The notes under the pieces were generated by a model. It did not search any database and had not been told where the DNA came from. It saw only the letters and a list, made by a program, of their open reading frames with translations. A stretch of 64,000 nucleotides of DNA, taken from contig CM051457.1 of assembly GCA_028274465.1 (NCBI GenBank), positions 109,305,982 through 109,369,981 of the forward strand, read 5' to 3'. Shown here piece by piece: positions 1-11,438 of this stretch (its first letter is position 1; each line of letters begins with the position of its first letter). This DNA is from Plantago ovata. Its lineage: Eukaryota; Streptophyta; Magnoliopsida; Lamiales; Plantaginaceae. Made by a program: the position numbers and the translations under genes.

Positions 1-1
1 G

Positions 2-67
2 GACTCAGAGGGAAGGGAGTTGAAAAACACCTGGAACGCTGTCAACCTACAGAAGTTCTACGCTTAG
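2..67 (+). CDS. pol polyprotein C-terminal end (partial)
   Basis: Frame 2 is open from the window edge and ends in TAG at 65-67. The last residues read ELKNTWNAVNLQKFYA, which matches the usual tail of plant Ty3/gypsy integrase (TWNa.nL.kfY then stop). Only 21 codons are in the window. It fixes the orientation of the element as plus strand and shows that everything to 5020 lies downstream of pol. Confidence 0.7.
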   Translation, partial: DSEGRELKNTWNAVNLQKFYA

Positions 68-647
68 GAGGAAGTTACGGTCAAGCAACAAGGACTCAAT
101 CCACTTTTACTTGTTTTATTCAGTTTATTTTGTTTAAGAACTTATCTTGTTTGAGAACTTTTATCTTGTCTGTAATCGGCTATAAGGCCTACTATCGTAC
201 TTATATTCAAATTTCCGTCAAATTGGTACAATGAAGCTTGTTAAGGTTTCTTCTAGGATTGCATAAGTCTCGTATGATCTACTTTATTCTGATAAGACTA
301 AACAAACCGCTAAGGTTTGGGAGGATTAAAGAATTGGAGAAAGGATAGAACGCTCAGAGTCTGAAACGGCATGCAAAACCCGGAGACAAGAGTTCGAAGT
401 CGAGAAAAAGTCAAAAAACTCAAAGTTCTCAACTTTTTATTCCAAGAAACAAACATCTCGGAGGATCTCGAAATGTTAAAAAGTTCGATCTCGGACTTGA
501 ATAGCCCGAGTACAAGAACTCGCACATCGCACGCTCAAAAAGAAGAGCACGTGGCTTGTCCGACACATTTAATTCCGAGAAAGAATTCCGCAAAAAGTGA
601 GTTATTAACACTTGTAAAGATTTCAAATTTACAAGGTGAACTCATAA

Positions 648-1093
648 AAGTTCCGAGATAAAATCTCCTCGGAACAGCTTCTTGTGGAATGAAGTTACTA
701 ACTTGTAAAAATTCAAATTTACAAGAACACGTGACGGTTCCGAGACGATATTTCCTCGGAATATCTTCTTACGGATTATAAAGTTGCTGACTTATAAAAT
801 TTCAAATTTACGAGAACACGTGACGGTTCCGAGACGATATTTCCTCGGAATATCTTTTTACGGATTATAAAGTTGCTAACTTGTAAAATTTCAAATTTAA
901 GAGAACACGTGACGGTTCCGAGATAAAGTTCCCTCGGAACACCTTTTCTCAGATTAAGAGTTAAATTTGTGAAATTTCAATTTTCACAAAAACACTTGAT
1001 AAGTTCCGAGATATAATCGCTTCGGAACCTAATCTATTGAGAAAATTCGTAACTTGTGGAATTTTAATTTTACACAAAAGTTTGATAAGGCCG
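648..1093 (+). repeat. diverged tandem repeat in the retrotransposon 3' region
   Basis: About five units of 86-90 bp. Each starts with TTCCGAGA followed by a short variable stretch and CTCGGAA, so every unit opens with a small inverted repeat (TTCCGAG..CTCGGAA). Each then runs through an AT-rich part containing AACTTGTAAAATTTCAAATTT. The first three units also end in GAACACGTGACGG. Units 738-826 and 826-913 are almost identical; the outer ones are more diverged. Tandem repeats here are a known trait of Tat-type elements. The rest of 68-1385 is AT-rich and non-coding, with no other feature seen. Confidence 0.75.
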
Positions 1094-1388
1094 AGACATG
1101 ATATGCTCGGAATTATTTTTAGTGAACACTTAATTTGTACAGCTTTAAACTTTGTAAAACAAAGTTGTTGTCCGAGTTAGATCACTACTACACAAAAATA
1201 TTCCGAGATGTGAACACTTAAGAATGATGAATCACGCAAATCATTCGACTGAATAAATAAAGGTGCGAGCAAAATACAAAGGTATTATCCGAGTTACAAT
1301 TGCCACGAAGGGCCGAATGAAAAATACTTGTAAGAAAAGATTGTTTTAAAGAGTATCGATTACAAAGTTGCTCGGGTATACCCGGCCT

Positions 1389-4195
1389 TCAGACTTCTTC
1401 AACATCTGGGGGAGGAGCAGTTGAGCTTGAACTGGAACCTGGTGCCTCGACTGGAGTTTGCAGAGGGAACAGCCGAGAGTCTAGAGCTTGAACGATAGCC
1501 GTAAGCTCGCGCTGATCGCCACTGGCCTTGATAGATTCAGCCTCCTTTATCAATCGAGCGCGGTATTGGCAAACCTCCGGCTCGACAAAAGCACAGGCCC
1601 GTCCGACAACAGGTCCCGGAAGAGTTAAGAAATTGCAGTTCCAAGCCTCATTCGCTTTGAATGGAGCGAGAAGACCACTTCTCAAGACCTCAGGAAACCA
1701 GGTCGGGTAGGAGCCAGGTCTCACCGGAAAGTCTAGGTCATCTTTCGAGACAACAGCGCCGAACTCATCCTCCTCGATCTCCTGGTCGGTAATCTCCTTG
1801 TCCGGATAGGCGGAGAAGTCACCTTTCTTAGTATCGTCCAGCTTAGCGGCCGAGAGGTTGCGTGGGTTGAGAGTTAGGCCTTCCTTGACGTATCCCAGTC
1901 GGATCATCTGCCCTAGACACGATCTGAAACCTTCCTCGCGCCCTTCCTCTAGCGCTTGCTGCTTCCCGAACAGGTAGGAGACCGAAGCATAGAAGTCCTC
2001 AGCCGCTTCAATCCGAGCAAATCTCAGCTTTTCCACTAGCTTCTCCCGGAAGCGGTGCAGAGTGGCCCCGATCCCAAAGAACGAGTCTTTGAAAGAACGG
2101 TGCTTTGCGGCCTCCGCACTCACCTTCTTCGCCATTTCCGAGTTCTTGCTCCGAAGCATGCGCACCTCGGCCTCCAGTGACTCAACCTTTGAGGTCGCCA
2201 TCTCATCCTTTTTCTCCAGTTCCTTAGTCCTGGACTCGGACTCAAGCCTTTTGTCAGCGAGATCATTAATTGCTCGCACAAAGCAGTTTAGCTACAAAGC
2301 CGAGAAAGAGAGAGTTTTAGCAACAAGGAGGCAAGAAACTTAAGAAAATTTTAAGAAAATACTAACTACCTGTCGGCTTATCTGTCCGAGAGCATGAGCA
2401 CGATCGTACTCATCCATGGACATGAGCCGCGAGACCTTCGCATCCCGGCCTTCCTTGGTCGCAAGATCGACAAACTCGACCTCTTCCGCCCGAGCTTTTT
2501 TCCTCTGTGGGCTGCCACCGTCCAACTCAGTCGGGTCTGTGGCCACCCTCTTGCCTTTGGGGTCGGCACGCTTTTTCCCCTGTTGAACAGAGGTAGTCGG
2601 AGCCTATTGCCCCTTGGACTGGCCGACATTCGGCCTAGGAGTGGGGATTTCGGGCATGGAAGCCCCATCCTTTGTAGCCTGCTTCTCGAGTTCCTGATAG
2701 TCGGGCGCATTTTTGGGGTTGGAGAGGCCGGGGAGAAAAGCAGGAGTTTGTACTTGCTGTTTCAGCAAGTTATCTTCAACCATTTGCCTTTGCTTCTCCC
2801 TATTGGCCCGAGACGCAGCGGCAATCCGACTCATGATGTATTTTAGCCAAAAATCTGCAAGGAAATAAGAAGTTAGTACCGATACAAAGATAAAGATAAA
2901 AAAAAAAAAAAAAAAAAAAAAAAAAGAAGACCTTAGAAAACCTACCAAAATCGGTGCTAGAACCAGTTTTTACCGGACCAGTTAACCCGACAAGATAAGG
3001 TAAAGGCTGGAGTGTAAGTCCGAAGTAATAGTATCGGATGGGTTGGCTTTATTCTCCCTTTTAAACTCGGAGACCCAGCCGTCAAGACGATTAAGAAGGG
3101 GTCGCGAGTCCGTGTACATGCCCCGAAAAATTTTTTTGGGAAACCCCCAATCCGATAGAGTTGCGGCCTCGGCATCCGACATCCCGGCCGTCCTTAGCTT
3201 TCTGACGAAAACATACCGGTTCCACCACTTACAACCGGCCGAGGAAGGGGCGTCGAGGATAAAGGCAAAGCCGGCGCGAGCCTTGAAAAAATAGAAATCA
3301 TCGTTGCCTGGGCTCATGGAAACTCGGAATATTTGGTTGAAGTTTCGGAAGTTGATCTCCACTCCTCGAATGTGGCAGAAAACCCCGAAACACATCAGCG
3401 TGCCTAAAGCACTCGGAATGAGCTGGTATGGGCTAAACCCGAGGGCGTTGAAGATATCATTAAAGCCCTCATGATAGGGTACTCGCCACCCTCGTTCAAG
3501 GGACATCAGATGCACCGACATGTAGCCGGCGGGAGGATTGTAAAAAGCATACTTGGGATCGGGGGCCACGATCTCGAGTGAGTCCGGTAGTGAATAGTCA
3601 TAGCGGATCCGGTTAAGCTCGGACTCATGGACAGTTGAAGCACAAGTCGGAGTTGTCCCAAGTTCATTTAACTCACCATCAGGGTCCGGGTGAGTTACAG
3701 CAGAAACAGGCCGAGGGAATTTATTTCGCCTCGCCTCAGTTCCTTTCAATTCTCCATGCTTGGTTCTTTGATGACGCGGCCTTGGGCGTCGAGCTCAACC
3801 CCAACGGAGCGAGCACCTTGTGTCGGACCTTCTTCATCCTCCTCGGCCTCGTCATCGTCATCATATTCTTCATCTTCGTCATCACCTTGAGGACCGGGAA
3901 TAAGGTCGGGTCCAATCAGGTCTCGAGGCACAGTCCCATCGCCGACCGAGGGAACAGACCGGGAGGGTTGCCCGACACCGGAGGAACTAGGAGCCCACTT
4001 GGAACGCCTCACCAAGGCGTCGTCGTCGTCGGAACTCTCCAAAACGATTTGAGATGTAAACCCCTTCGAGAGAACACTCCGCACAAGCTGCACGGATTGA
4101 ACTCTAGTCGGGTCACTTAAACCCGGTATCTCCAAGGCTTTCGGGGGGCTATCTGATTCACTTGAAAGTTCAGTGATCTCAGGAGAGCGCGGCAT
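1389..4195 (-). pseudogene. antisense multi-exon ORF with putative gypsy-type transposon (Transposase_28-like) domain
   Basis: Read on the minus strand. The first part (4195-3746) starts MPRSPEITELSSES and is acidic, with an Asp/Glu-rich run. A second frame (to 2982) contains a domain with LERGWRVPYHEGF, then FSPYQLIPSALGTLMCFGVF, which resembles the PF04195 'putative gypsy type transposon' domain. An intron is plausible from a GTTAAC donor near 2985 to an acceptor TTCCTTGCAG near 2853. The next exon continues to a donor near 2368; an acceptor TTTGTAG near 2293 leads into a coiled-coil-rich last exon ending at 1389. Defects: the first two parts are in different frames near 3750, and an in-frame TAG follows GQSKGQ near 2604. 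The function of such antisense ORFs is unknown. Whether this copy is expressed cannot be judged. Confidence 0.65.
2899..2925 (+). repeat. poly(A) run inside the antisense-ORF intron
   Basis: A run of about 27 A on the plus strand, which is the poly(T)/polypyrimidine stretch of the proposed intron on the minus strand. Its length makes it prone to sequencing or assembly slippage. Confidence 0.8.
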
Positions 4196-4228
4196 AGGAA
4201 CCCGCTCAGATGTCCGGTAGGCATGCCA

Positions 4229-5020
4229 TGTTGGATTATGTCCGGTTCGCGGTACGAACTAAGGGACGACTTACCTCGACGTCTAGGGCACACATGTCCG
4301 ACAAAGAGATTACTCCCAGAATTGTACTACTCGGAACATAGGTCCGACATACTGCGCGACAAGTATGTTTCCAAGGAACACGGGCGAAAGTTCAGGGTCC
4401 GATACCTCAAGATATATGTCCGACACATAGCTTGGTATCGGACACACCGCGCGAGACATGATTGAGTCGGCCATCTTGAAAGTTTTACATAGCTCAGCTG
4501 TAGTATGTACGACCACGAGATCTCGGACGGTATATCGGATATGATCTCGGACCACGGTCCATGTGTCGGACACTGTGTCGGGAACAAGAACGGGACAAAA
4601 CCCTGGAACATTCCTTGAAGCGCGTAATTACATACGTGTCCCTGAAGAAACCCTAATTTGGTACATGGGCCAGGCCCATTAATCCAGCTAATGGGCTTTT
4701 AGCCTTGAGACTCAATCATAGCCGTACACTTGGCGCAATCTCAGGAGTCCTTTCACCATTTGGGAAACACTATAATAGTGGACATCATTCAACTCAAAAG
4801 GTAATCAATTTCTATCCTACTTTATACTATATACACTAGAGTGGCTTTCAACCCTCTAACCGTAAAGTCGATTACCCGGTTTGATCACTAGACAAACCGG
4901 AAAACCGTTACTAACCTCCCCCTCAAGTTAATTTCAGGACTTCACTTGCAATGGAAGGAGGCTAAAGTCAAGAGGAACGTTTAGAACGAATTAGAAGGAC
5001 TTAATAATTTACCCACAACA
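4229..5020 (+). repeat. LTR (3' LTR of the first gypsy element)
   Basis: It starts TGTTG at 4229 and ends CAACA at 5020, a perfect 5-bp terminal inverted repeat, about 792 bp. It carries a TATA-like CACTATAATAG near 4789. The repeated 'tccgg/tccgac' words suit a gypsy LTR. Its right edge coincides with the start of the inverted-duplication arm. The left edge is the less certain one; another TG at 4211 is possible. Confidence 0.6.
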
Positions 5021-5584
5021 GTATGCTCTTGAGCTCACATGAAGTATACTTTTGACTTTTGAGTCGAGAAATACACTACTAATCCATCTAACTAATTTAT
5101 ATCCTATGATCCATGATTTAGAACAGTCTACTATGCGTTTGGTATCGATTACGAACCAATGCAGAGTCGTAACCTTTTTAAATGGCGTTTAAGTAATGAA
5201 ATGAAGTTTCCTTTAAAAAAAAATCTGTTTTTTCACATTATGTAAGTATTTATTTGTTTTTCTTTTAATTATTTAATATTATCAAAAATAAGTAGAAAAC
5301 ATAGAAGAAAACTTGGTTATAAATTCAGGGGAGGATCTAGAAATTTTTATATGTGAGTGTAAATAAATACATGACATATTAATTATGGGTCCATTTTTTT
5401 TATATAGCGTTTCTAATATCATTTTAGTGCTTACTATATTATCAATTACATTTTGGTCCACGAATTTGACCAAGATGTGAATTATGGTGAATTAAGCACT
5501 ATTCAATTTTCATATTGAGCCAAACAACCCTTACTATTTTCAAAAAATTAAAAAAAATATATAAATTCATCTTCTTGTTCTCTA

Positions 5585-5744
5585 GAGCTCCGGTACCGGA
5601 GCAAGCTCCAGACACCGGAGCTTGCTCCAGAGCCGGAGCAAGCTCTAGACTCTGGCTCTAGCGCCGAAGCAAGCAAGCCCCGATCGGGAGGAAGCTCCAA
5701 TCTGGAGCTTGCTCCGAGCTCCGGAGCAACCTCCGGTACCGGAG
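5585..5744 (+). repeat. GC-rich self-complementary GGAGCT/AGCTCC block
   Basis: About 160 bp of repeated GCTCCGG, CCGGAGC, GAGCTT and AAGCTCC words, with several perfect palindromes such as CTCCGGTACCGGAG at both ends, inside AT-rich DNA. It could fold into strong hairpins. It is followed by a purine-rich tract and then AGATAAGGC plus TTTG. A similar order is seen at 37950-38108 (the inverted arm) and at 44246-44600 (an independent locus), so it looks like a module of a repeat family. Confidence 0.8.
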
Positions 5745-6249
5745 AAGAAGAAGAATTGAAAGAGAAAAAGAAAAAAAGAAAAAGGAAAAAGGAAAAAAAA
5801 ATTAAAGTAGTTAAGAGATAAGGCTTTGTTTGGTTTGGGCGATGACATTTTGGTAAATATTGGGCGGTCAACACCAAGACCTTGATTTTGTCACCAAAAT
5901 GTAATTGATGAAATAATAGGGTTAAAAATGAAATTAAGCCTCATAGCAGGGTACTAATGTGGTATTTTCTCGATTAACTATTATAAACAATAAGGGTCCA
6001 TAACTTTTTAATACCCTCTTAGCGTTCCTAATATCATAATAGACACTACTAGATTAACAATTACATTCTAGTCCACGAATTTGACCAAGAGGTGAATTAT
6101 GGTGAATTAAGCACTATTTATACGTACATCTAATACCGTTCAATTCAAAAAATTCATGGCATGACTATATAAACTATTTACATTTATAAGACATCATTTC
6201 TTTTCAATCTAATTACTCAATTTATTTAATTACAAAATTTCATTTGGTT

Positions 6250-6677
6250 ACGCTTAAATTAAACATGTAAACTTTAAATAGCTATTCAGTATACGTAGCA
6301 CACATGTTGTGTGTCGATAAGTTCTAGTATCTTAATAACAAACCAATTCTCGTGTACTGGTTTAGTAAGCGATGATGACATTAACTCTAAAATTTTAAAT
6401 TAGAGAGTTCGTGGCGAAATGTTATTAGTATATATTATTCCATCATACTCTCTGTAATTTTCAGTACGCTTAAATTAAACATGTAAACTTTAAATAGCTA
6501 TTCAGTATACGTAGCACACATGTTGTGTGTCGATAAGTTCTAGTATCTTAATAACAAACCAATTCTCGTGTACTGGTTTAGTAAGCGATGATGACATTAA
6601 CTCTAAATTTTAAATTAGAGAGTTCGTGGCGAATGTTATTAGTATATTATTCCATCATACTCTCTGTAATTTTCAGT
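6250..6677 (+). repeat. 216-bp tandem duplication, two copies
   Basis: Copy 1 runs from 6250 to 6465 and copy 2 from 6466 to about 6677, starting at ACGCTTAAATTAAACATG and ending at CTGTAATTTTCAG. The two differ by a few single-base deletions. The corresponding place in the right arm (about 36310-36525) has one copy, so this duplication arose after the arms separated. A diverged relative lies at 25650-25765. Confidence 0.9.
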
Positions 6678-7369
6678 TTTCAGAGCTTGAATAAAATGTT
6701 TTAGGGTACTAATAGCTACTATGTTTGGTGCATCTCACTTCAATACTTCATAACATGGTTTGACATTCATGAGATACCTATTATAAACAGTTGTAAGTTC
6801 TATACTTTGTTTTTCATGTACAATTTACGGGGTATACATATTCTTCTCTGAGTTCATTGAATACACTTAATGCAGACATATCCATTGGACACCATAACGT
6901 GTATTTTTTTATTTTTTTATTTTTTTTTATAAAAATGGTTGTTAAAACCCTTCAGTAGCACAATAGTAAACTACAGTCATAAAGTTCACTCAACTTCGAT
7001 TCTACCTTCATAATGAATTTTTTACTTGAGGATGAGCCTATATATATGTGTGTGTGCATCATGATGCAACTAGTTAGTAGTAACAGACAATTGTCATGTG
7101 ACAACCGTTAAGAATTACAAACAGAGTCCTGGACCTGGTGGAGCACATGGTTCAGCTAGCTGGGAGTGATCTAACACTCCAGAATATGCTTGATAGACAA
7201 ACCATATCGTCCATCCTGCTCCCGAATGTTTTTGGCTTGATCGATGTCAATTTGAATGATCTTTCAGTGAGATTAAGCCTTCTGAAATGGAGGTTCAGTC
7301 AGAAAATTGAACACGGAACTTATCAGTTGTAACTCCGTTACCTTTCATCATCGACCGAATTAATTAATG

Positions 7370-8690
7370 TAACCTCTTTCCATCTTCCAACCTCTCCGCG
7401 TATATTAGACAGCAAAACATATATAATAACCTCACTGTGAAGGAGCTAGTTGGAAAAGACGATCTGCTGCCAAAATCCCAATATTTATATATATATTGTT
7501 ATAAACATTATTACATGCATTCAAAAGAGCTCCCCATATCCTGTCATTTGGCTCCAATGGCATGGTCTTAATCTGATGATAGGCCTCATCAATTCGACCA
7601 CCAAATCAACCATGCAAGCCAAGTGTTCTAACTTAGGAACTATGTTATACTCCTCTACCATCAACTTAAAATGGTACTTTCCTTCTGATAGTAATCCCGC
7701 ATATATGGCTGCATGCAGAAAGAATCGCAAGAAAAGCAATTGATCGAATCCGCAACAACACCTAAATATATCTCGTGCATTTTTGAGAATAAATCGATAG
7801 CTTCATGACCTTTACCGCTCCTACCATATGCTGACATCATTGAAGTCCATGATACATGCAACATCTGTGACCAGCTAGCATCTCATTAAATAATTCCCTC
7901 GCTTCTTTGAGACATTCATACTTGGCATACATATCAATTAAAGCATTCTCCAAAGACAAGTTAGGAAAAAGGCCCATCATTTTAACATATTGGTGAACCT
8001 GCTTTCCAAGTGAAATAGCTACAAGATCCCGGCCCACATGCTGGAAGAACACTGCAGGCAACAGTGATCGCATTGGGTTTTACTTGACGAGCTTCCATTT
8101 GTGATCAATAAAGGTTGACAGCTTCATTAGGCATAGAGTTATTAGCATACATACATATCATAACATTCCATGGCACTAAATCTTCCTTTCGCATATCCAT
8201 GAACATTCTCGCTCTTCACAAATTAATGCAACATTTTCTACACTCGTGTTTGTCACAGCAGGTGAGAGGCTAGCCATTTTGCCCCGATTGGGTTTCAGAC
8301 CCAACGAATGCATCTCTCTGCAAACCTGCAACGCATCATCAAACCTTCCATTCTATACGTGCATAACCAGCCACCATACTGTTCCAAAAAACAATATCTC
8401 TATATGGCATTTCATCTAGAACTTTTCTAGCCTCTGCTAGACTTCCACATTTGCCATACATAGCAACAAGCGAGTCAAACCGAGTCCCGTTTTGACAGCC
8501 ATACTATGAACATGCACCCCGAACGTAACGTAGAATTATTGGACGTAAAACAAGCCTTCAGAATACACGGTAACGTGTAATGTTCCGGCCTAACCCCAAC
8601 ATCTAACATACTCGATCTTATACACCCAAGTAGCATCTTCATAAAGATGACTGTTAACATAACTTCTGATCATGACATTACATATATATA
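7370..8690 (-). pseudogene. PLS/E-class pentatricopeptide repeat (PPR) pseudogene
   Basis: Minus-strand frames give typical PPR pieces: ALIDMYAKYECLKEARELFN, SAYGRSGKGHEAIDLFSKM, VPKLEHLACMVDL and, across frames, LEPNDRIWGALLNACN followed by a GYY..LLSN-like E-domain segment. The reading frame is broken several times and the N-terminal part (8475-8690) is only weakly recognisable. An intact relative would be an organellar RNA-editing or processing factor of several hundred residues. The 3' end (to 7677) lies inside the duplicated arm, so the right arm carries the same E-domain remnant. No functional product is expected. Confidence 0.75.
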
Positions 8691-8874
8691 ACATTTATTA
8701 TTTCTCTCAGGAATTTTGTCGAACACCTTGCGAGTGATATCAGGATTGGCGCATTAACTTGATTGCTATGGATGTATCAGAGGCTCAGAGCATAATTTTT
8801 GGGTCATAAATAATTTTATCTTGTTTCATTTAGAGAGAGTCTGTAATCTTATGTTAATGAATAAATCACTAATT

Positions 8875-8891
8875 AATCAGGAGTGTGACAT
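8875..8891 (+). repeat. target site duplication, left (LINE at 8892)
   Basis: AATCAGGAGTGTGACAT, repeated exactly at 11171-11187 next to an A-run. This 17-bp direct repeat brackets the plus-strand LINE. Confidence 0.9.
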
Positions 8892-11170
8892 AAGTATCTT
8901 TCTCTTGGTGGCAAAGTGGTTCTGTTGAAGTCAGTTCTAAGTTCTTTGCCGATTTATTATTTGTCGTATTTTCATGTTCCTAGTGCGGTGATTCGTGAGC
9001 TCACTGCTCTACAGAGGAATTTCTTGTGGGGCTCGTCAGTAGTCGGGGAGAAGAAGGTTGCATGGGTGAAGTGGGAGCAGGTGTGTGCGTCGAAGGAGAA
9101 GGGAGGCTTGGGGGTGAAGGATTTGCGTGTGTTTAATTCGTCTCTGCTTGGGAAGTGGGTTTGGAGATTGTTAGACGAGTCTTCAGGGTTATGGGTGCGA
9201 GTGCTGCAGTCCAAGTATGGGTCGCTTTGGGAGTGCATGTGTTCTGTGAGAGAAAACAGATCGTCTACTGGTGCCTGGTCATCTTGGTGGCGGTGTTTGG
9301 TGTCCAAGGTGGCTTTAAGTAGTTGGTTTGCTGATAATGTTGGTGTAGAGGTGGGCTCCGGTACGGCTACTAGCTTTTGGACGGATCCCTGGGTGGGGGT
9401 GGTTTGGTTCTAAGGGATTTGTTTCCGCGGTTGTATCGTATTGAGTTATATAAGGATTGTACGGTTGCGGATAGGGTGGGAAATGGGTTCCGGTGGGATT
9501 GGCGTAGAGAGTTGTTTGTTTGGGAGGTGGGATTGGTTGATGAGCTTGTTTCTCTGTGTAGTAGTGTCACTCTAGTGGAGGATGTTGCTGATTGTTGGAG
9601 ATGGAAGGATGGCGTGGATGGCCTGTATTCGGTTCGTTTGGGTTACTCTAGTCAAGCTGATGCACGACCGTATGATTTGTTGTCGAATGGGGGAGTGGAG
9701 TTTCGCTAGTCGCGTTTTGTGTGGGTGAATTGGGTACCTTTGAAGGTCTGTGGGTTTTTGTGGAAGGTAGCGTGGAATAGAGTTCCGACCTTGGATAATT
9801 TATTGAAGCGTCAAATTATCGACTGATCGTGTAGTCGGTTGTGTAAGTTTGCGATTTGCATGAGGAGACTGCGTTACATTTGTTTGTTTCATGTCCTTTT
9901 GCTATGGAGGTGTGGCGGGGTCTAGCTTTCTGGATAGGGAGCCGTGTTGGTGTTGCGCGTACGGTGTTGGATGCCATTGAGGGTAAGTTTTTCTTAGCTC
10001 CGGAAGTGGATCGACGGTTCAAGGTGGTTCTTGTTCACGGCGGATTTTGGTGTGTGTGGTTGGCACGTAATGCGTTGGTTTTCAATGGGGTGAAAGGGAG
10101 CGCTTCGGAAGTGGTTGAAAAGATTCAATATTCGGTGTGGCATTGGGCTAAGTGCAAGGGTTCGTTGGGTGCTGATTATAATTTCTCTTCTTGGGTGTTG
10201 GCTCCTTCTTGTGTTGGTGGTAGGGGGAGTGCGGTGAAGGGGCGTAGGTTTCGGTGTGCAGGAGTTGTGTGCCTTGTCTCTGTTGCGTGTGGGTGTGTGT
10301 GTGTTGTGCGTGAGTGTTTTCGGTGTGTGTAGTTGTGTTGTCTTTGTGCGTGTGTGTGCTCGTGTGCGTGTGTGTGTGCTGGTGTGGTGTGTTTGTGTTT
10401 TTTCTTTGCCTTTTTGCTTTTTGTGGTCGGTAAGTGTGGTGTTGTTTTTGTTTTTTTTTTTCTGCGTGGTTGTAGTTTGAGTTTCGTAGTGTGTGTTTGT
10501 GGTGGTTTCTTTGTTTCGTTTGCTGTTTTTTTTCTGTGTTTCTGCAGGGCTCATGGCTTGCTCAGCCGCGGTATGAAGGAGCACGAATGTACTGGGACTC
10601 ATAGCTTTGGCTTTTAGGGAGTCGGCGTCGGATTGGTTTGGTTTTGTTTGTTTGATTTTGTTTCTTTTAACTCTTGTTATTACTCGGGTTGTTTGTTTGG
10701 TTGTCAGGGACGGACAGGGTTTGACGAGATTCCACCGTGGGGTTGTTCTTTACAGTTCCTTGTTCGTTTTGTTTCTTCCATTTAAACCCGAGGGACAATT
10801 CAAACGGGAATTGAATCGGTTTCGACTGAGGCTCTTGTGAGCTGGAAGTGGGGTTGTGGTGCTGCACATCGCCCTGGGAGCTATGGGAGCAAAGGCCTTC
10901 TTTCTTTGATTCGAATCACAGGTATTGTCCTGGAGTTCGATGGGCCATTGGTTCAGTTTGAAGTTCAGTTCAAGATTCTTCGGAGATCATAGCTTAGCTA
11001 GAGTATCTTGGTTTCGTTCCGTGTTGTTATTTCCAGTAGCTTCGTTGGCTATCTGGACCCTCTTTGTATGGAGGTTTAGTGATACATCTTGTATCATGAT
11101 TGGGGGATGCCCCTTTTATTCGTGTACATTACGTTGGGGTTTAATGGAATTTTTTTAGCTGTTTAAAAAA
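8892..11170 (+). mobile_element. 5'-truncated L1-type LINE
   Basis: A non-LTR retrotransposon bracketed by a 17-bp target site duplication (8875-8891 and 11171-11187) and ending in a short A-run at 11165-11172. Only the C-terminal part of ORF2 plus the 3' UTR is present, the usual result of incomplete reverse transcription. The 3' region around 10260-10560 is strongly GT-rich. The insertion lies downstream of the PPR pseudogene. Confidence 0.9.
8914..10332 (+). pseudogene. LINE ORF2 C-terminal remnant (RT tail and zinc-finger RVT region)
   Basis: It begins in frame with SVLSSLPIYYLSYFHVPS, then LQRNFLWGSS, KVAWVKWEQVC and KGGLGVKDLRVFN, the region immediately after the RT fingers/palm in plant L1 ORF2. 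It continues after a frameshift near 9400 (WRWKDGVDGLYSVRLGY) and another break near 9710. It ends with HEETALHLFVSCPFAMEVW and CVWLARNALVF, typical of the zf-RVT/C-terminal region. The endonuclease and the catalytic YADD are absent, so it cannot be autonomous. Confidence 0.85.
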
Positions 11171-11187
11171 AATCAGGAGTGTGACAT
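11171..11187 (+). repeat. target site duplication, right (LINE at 8892)
   Basis: Second copy of AATCAGGAGTGTGACAT, directly after the A-run. The following 250 bp (11188-11438) are AT-rich with no recognisable feature. Confidence 0.9.
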
Positions 11188-11438
11188 TTAATTGTGGCCT
11201 TAATTAATACTGGCATAGCCTACCACTTTTTTATTCTTAAGCTTTCGTTTGGGATGTCATACGTTTCAGGATAATAGGAACATATGCACAAGAGTTTTAT
11301 TGATGAGGAGAAAATGCTGCAAAATTATAAACTCAAACATCAAATATTAACCAATATTTTGAGAACATATATATACCAGAACATGAACTCAACATCATCT
11401 TTTCGTCAACTACTTTCTACCACTTCATCCCTTGACCA

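Larger units (their letters stand above)
1..5020 (+). mobile_element. 3' half of a Ty3/gypsy LTR retrotransposon (Tat-like layout)
   Basis: Order on the plus strand: C-terminus of pol (to 67), a non-coding stretch with diverged tandem repeats (about 648-1093), an ORF region on the opposite strand (4195 to 1389), then a terminal LTR ending at 5020. Known for the family: Tat-lineage elements of plants (Retand, Ogre relatives) carry an extra, often antisense, ORF and variable tandem repeats between pol and the 3' LTR. The assignment to Tat is an inference from this layout; the diagnostic RT lies left of the window. No clear polypurine tract was found just before the LTR. Confidence 0.75.
5031..7677 (+). 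repeat. outer inverted-duplication arm, left copy
   Basis: This stretch reappears in reverse complement at 35300-38661. Matching landmarks include the GTATACTTTTGACTTT word near 5046 (RC at about 38635), the GC-rich self-complementary block (5585-5744 against 37950-38108), and a 64-codon stretch at 7138-7332 whose conceptual translation is identical to that on the minus strand at 35646-35840. The left copy has a private 216-bp tandem duplication and lacks an insert of about 0.9 kb found in the right copy. The inner edge at 7677 (TTAAAATGGTAC) is exactly where the gypsy LTR joins the right arm. Confidence 0.9.

Noticed and set aside
2394..2846. 150-codon plus-strand frame.
   Set aside because: Shadow of the antisense ORF exons, which have domain and splice evidence on the other strand.
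10256..10617. Cys/Val-rich plus-strand frames and a Thr/His-rich minus-strand frame of 202 codons.
   Set aside because: They fall in the GT-rich 3' region of the truncated LINE and show no domain.
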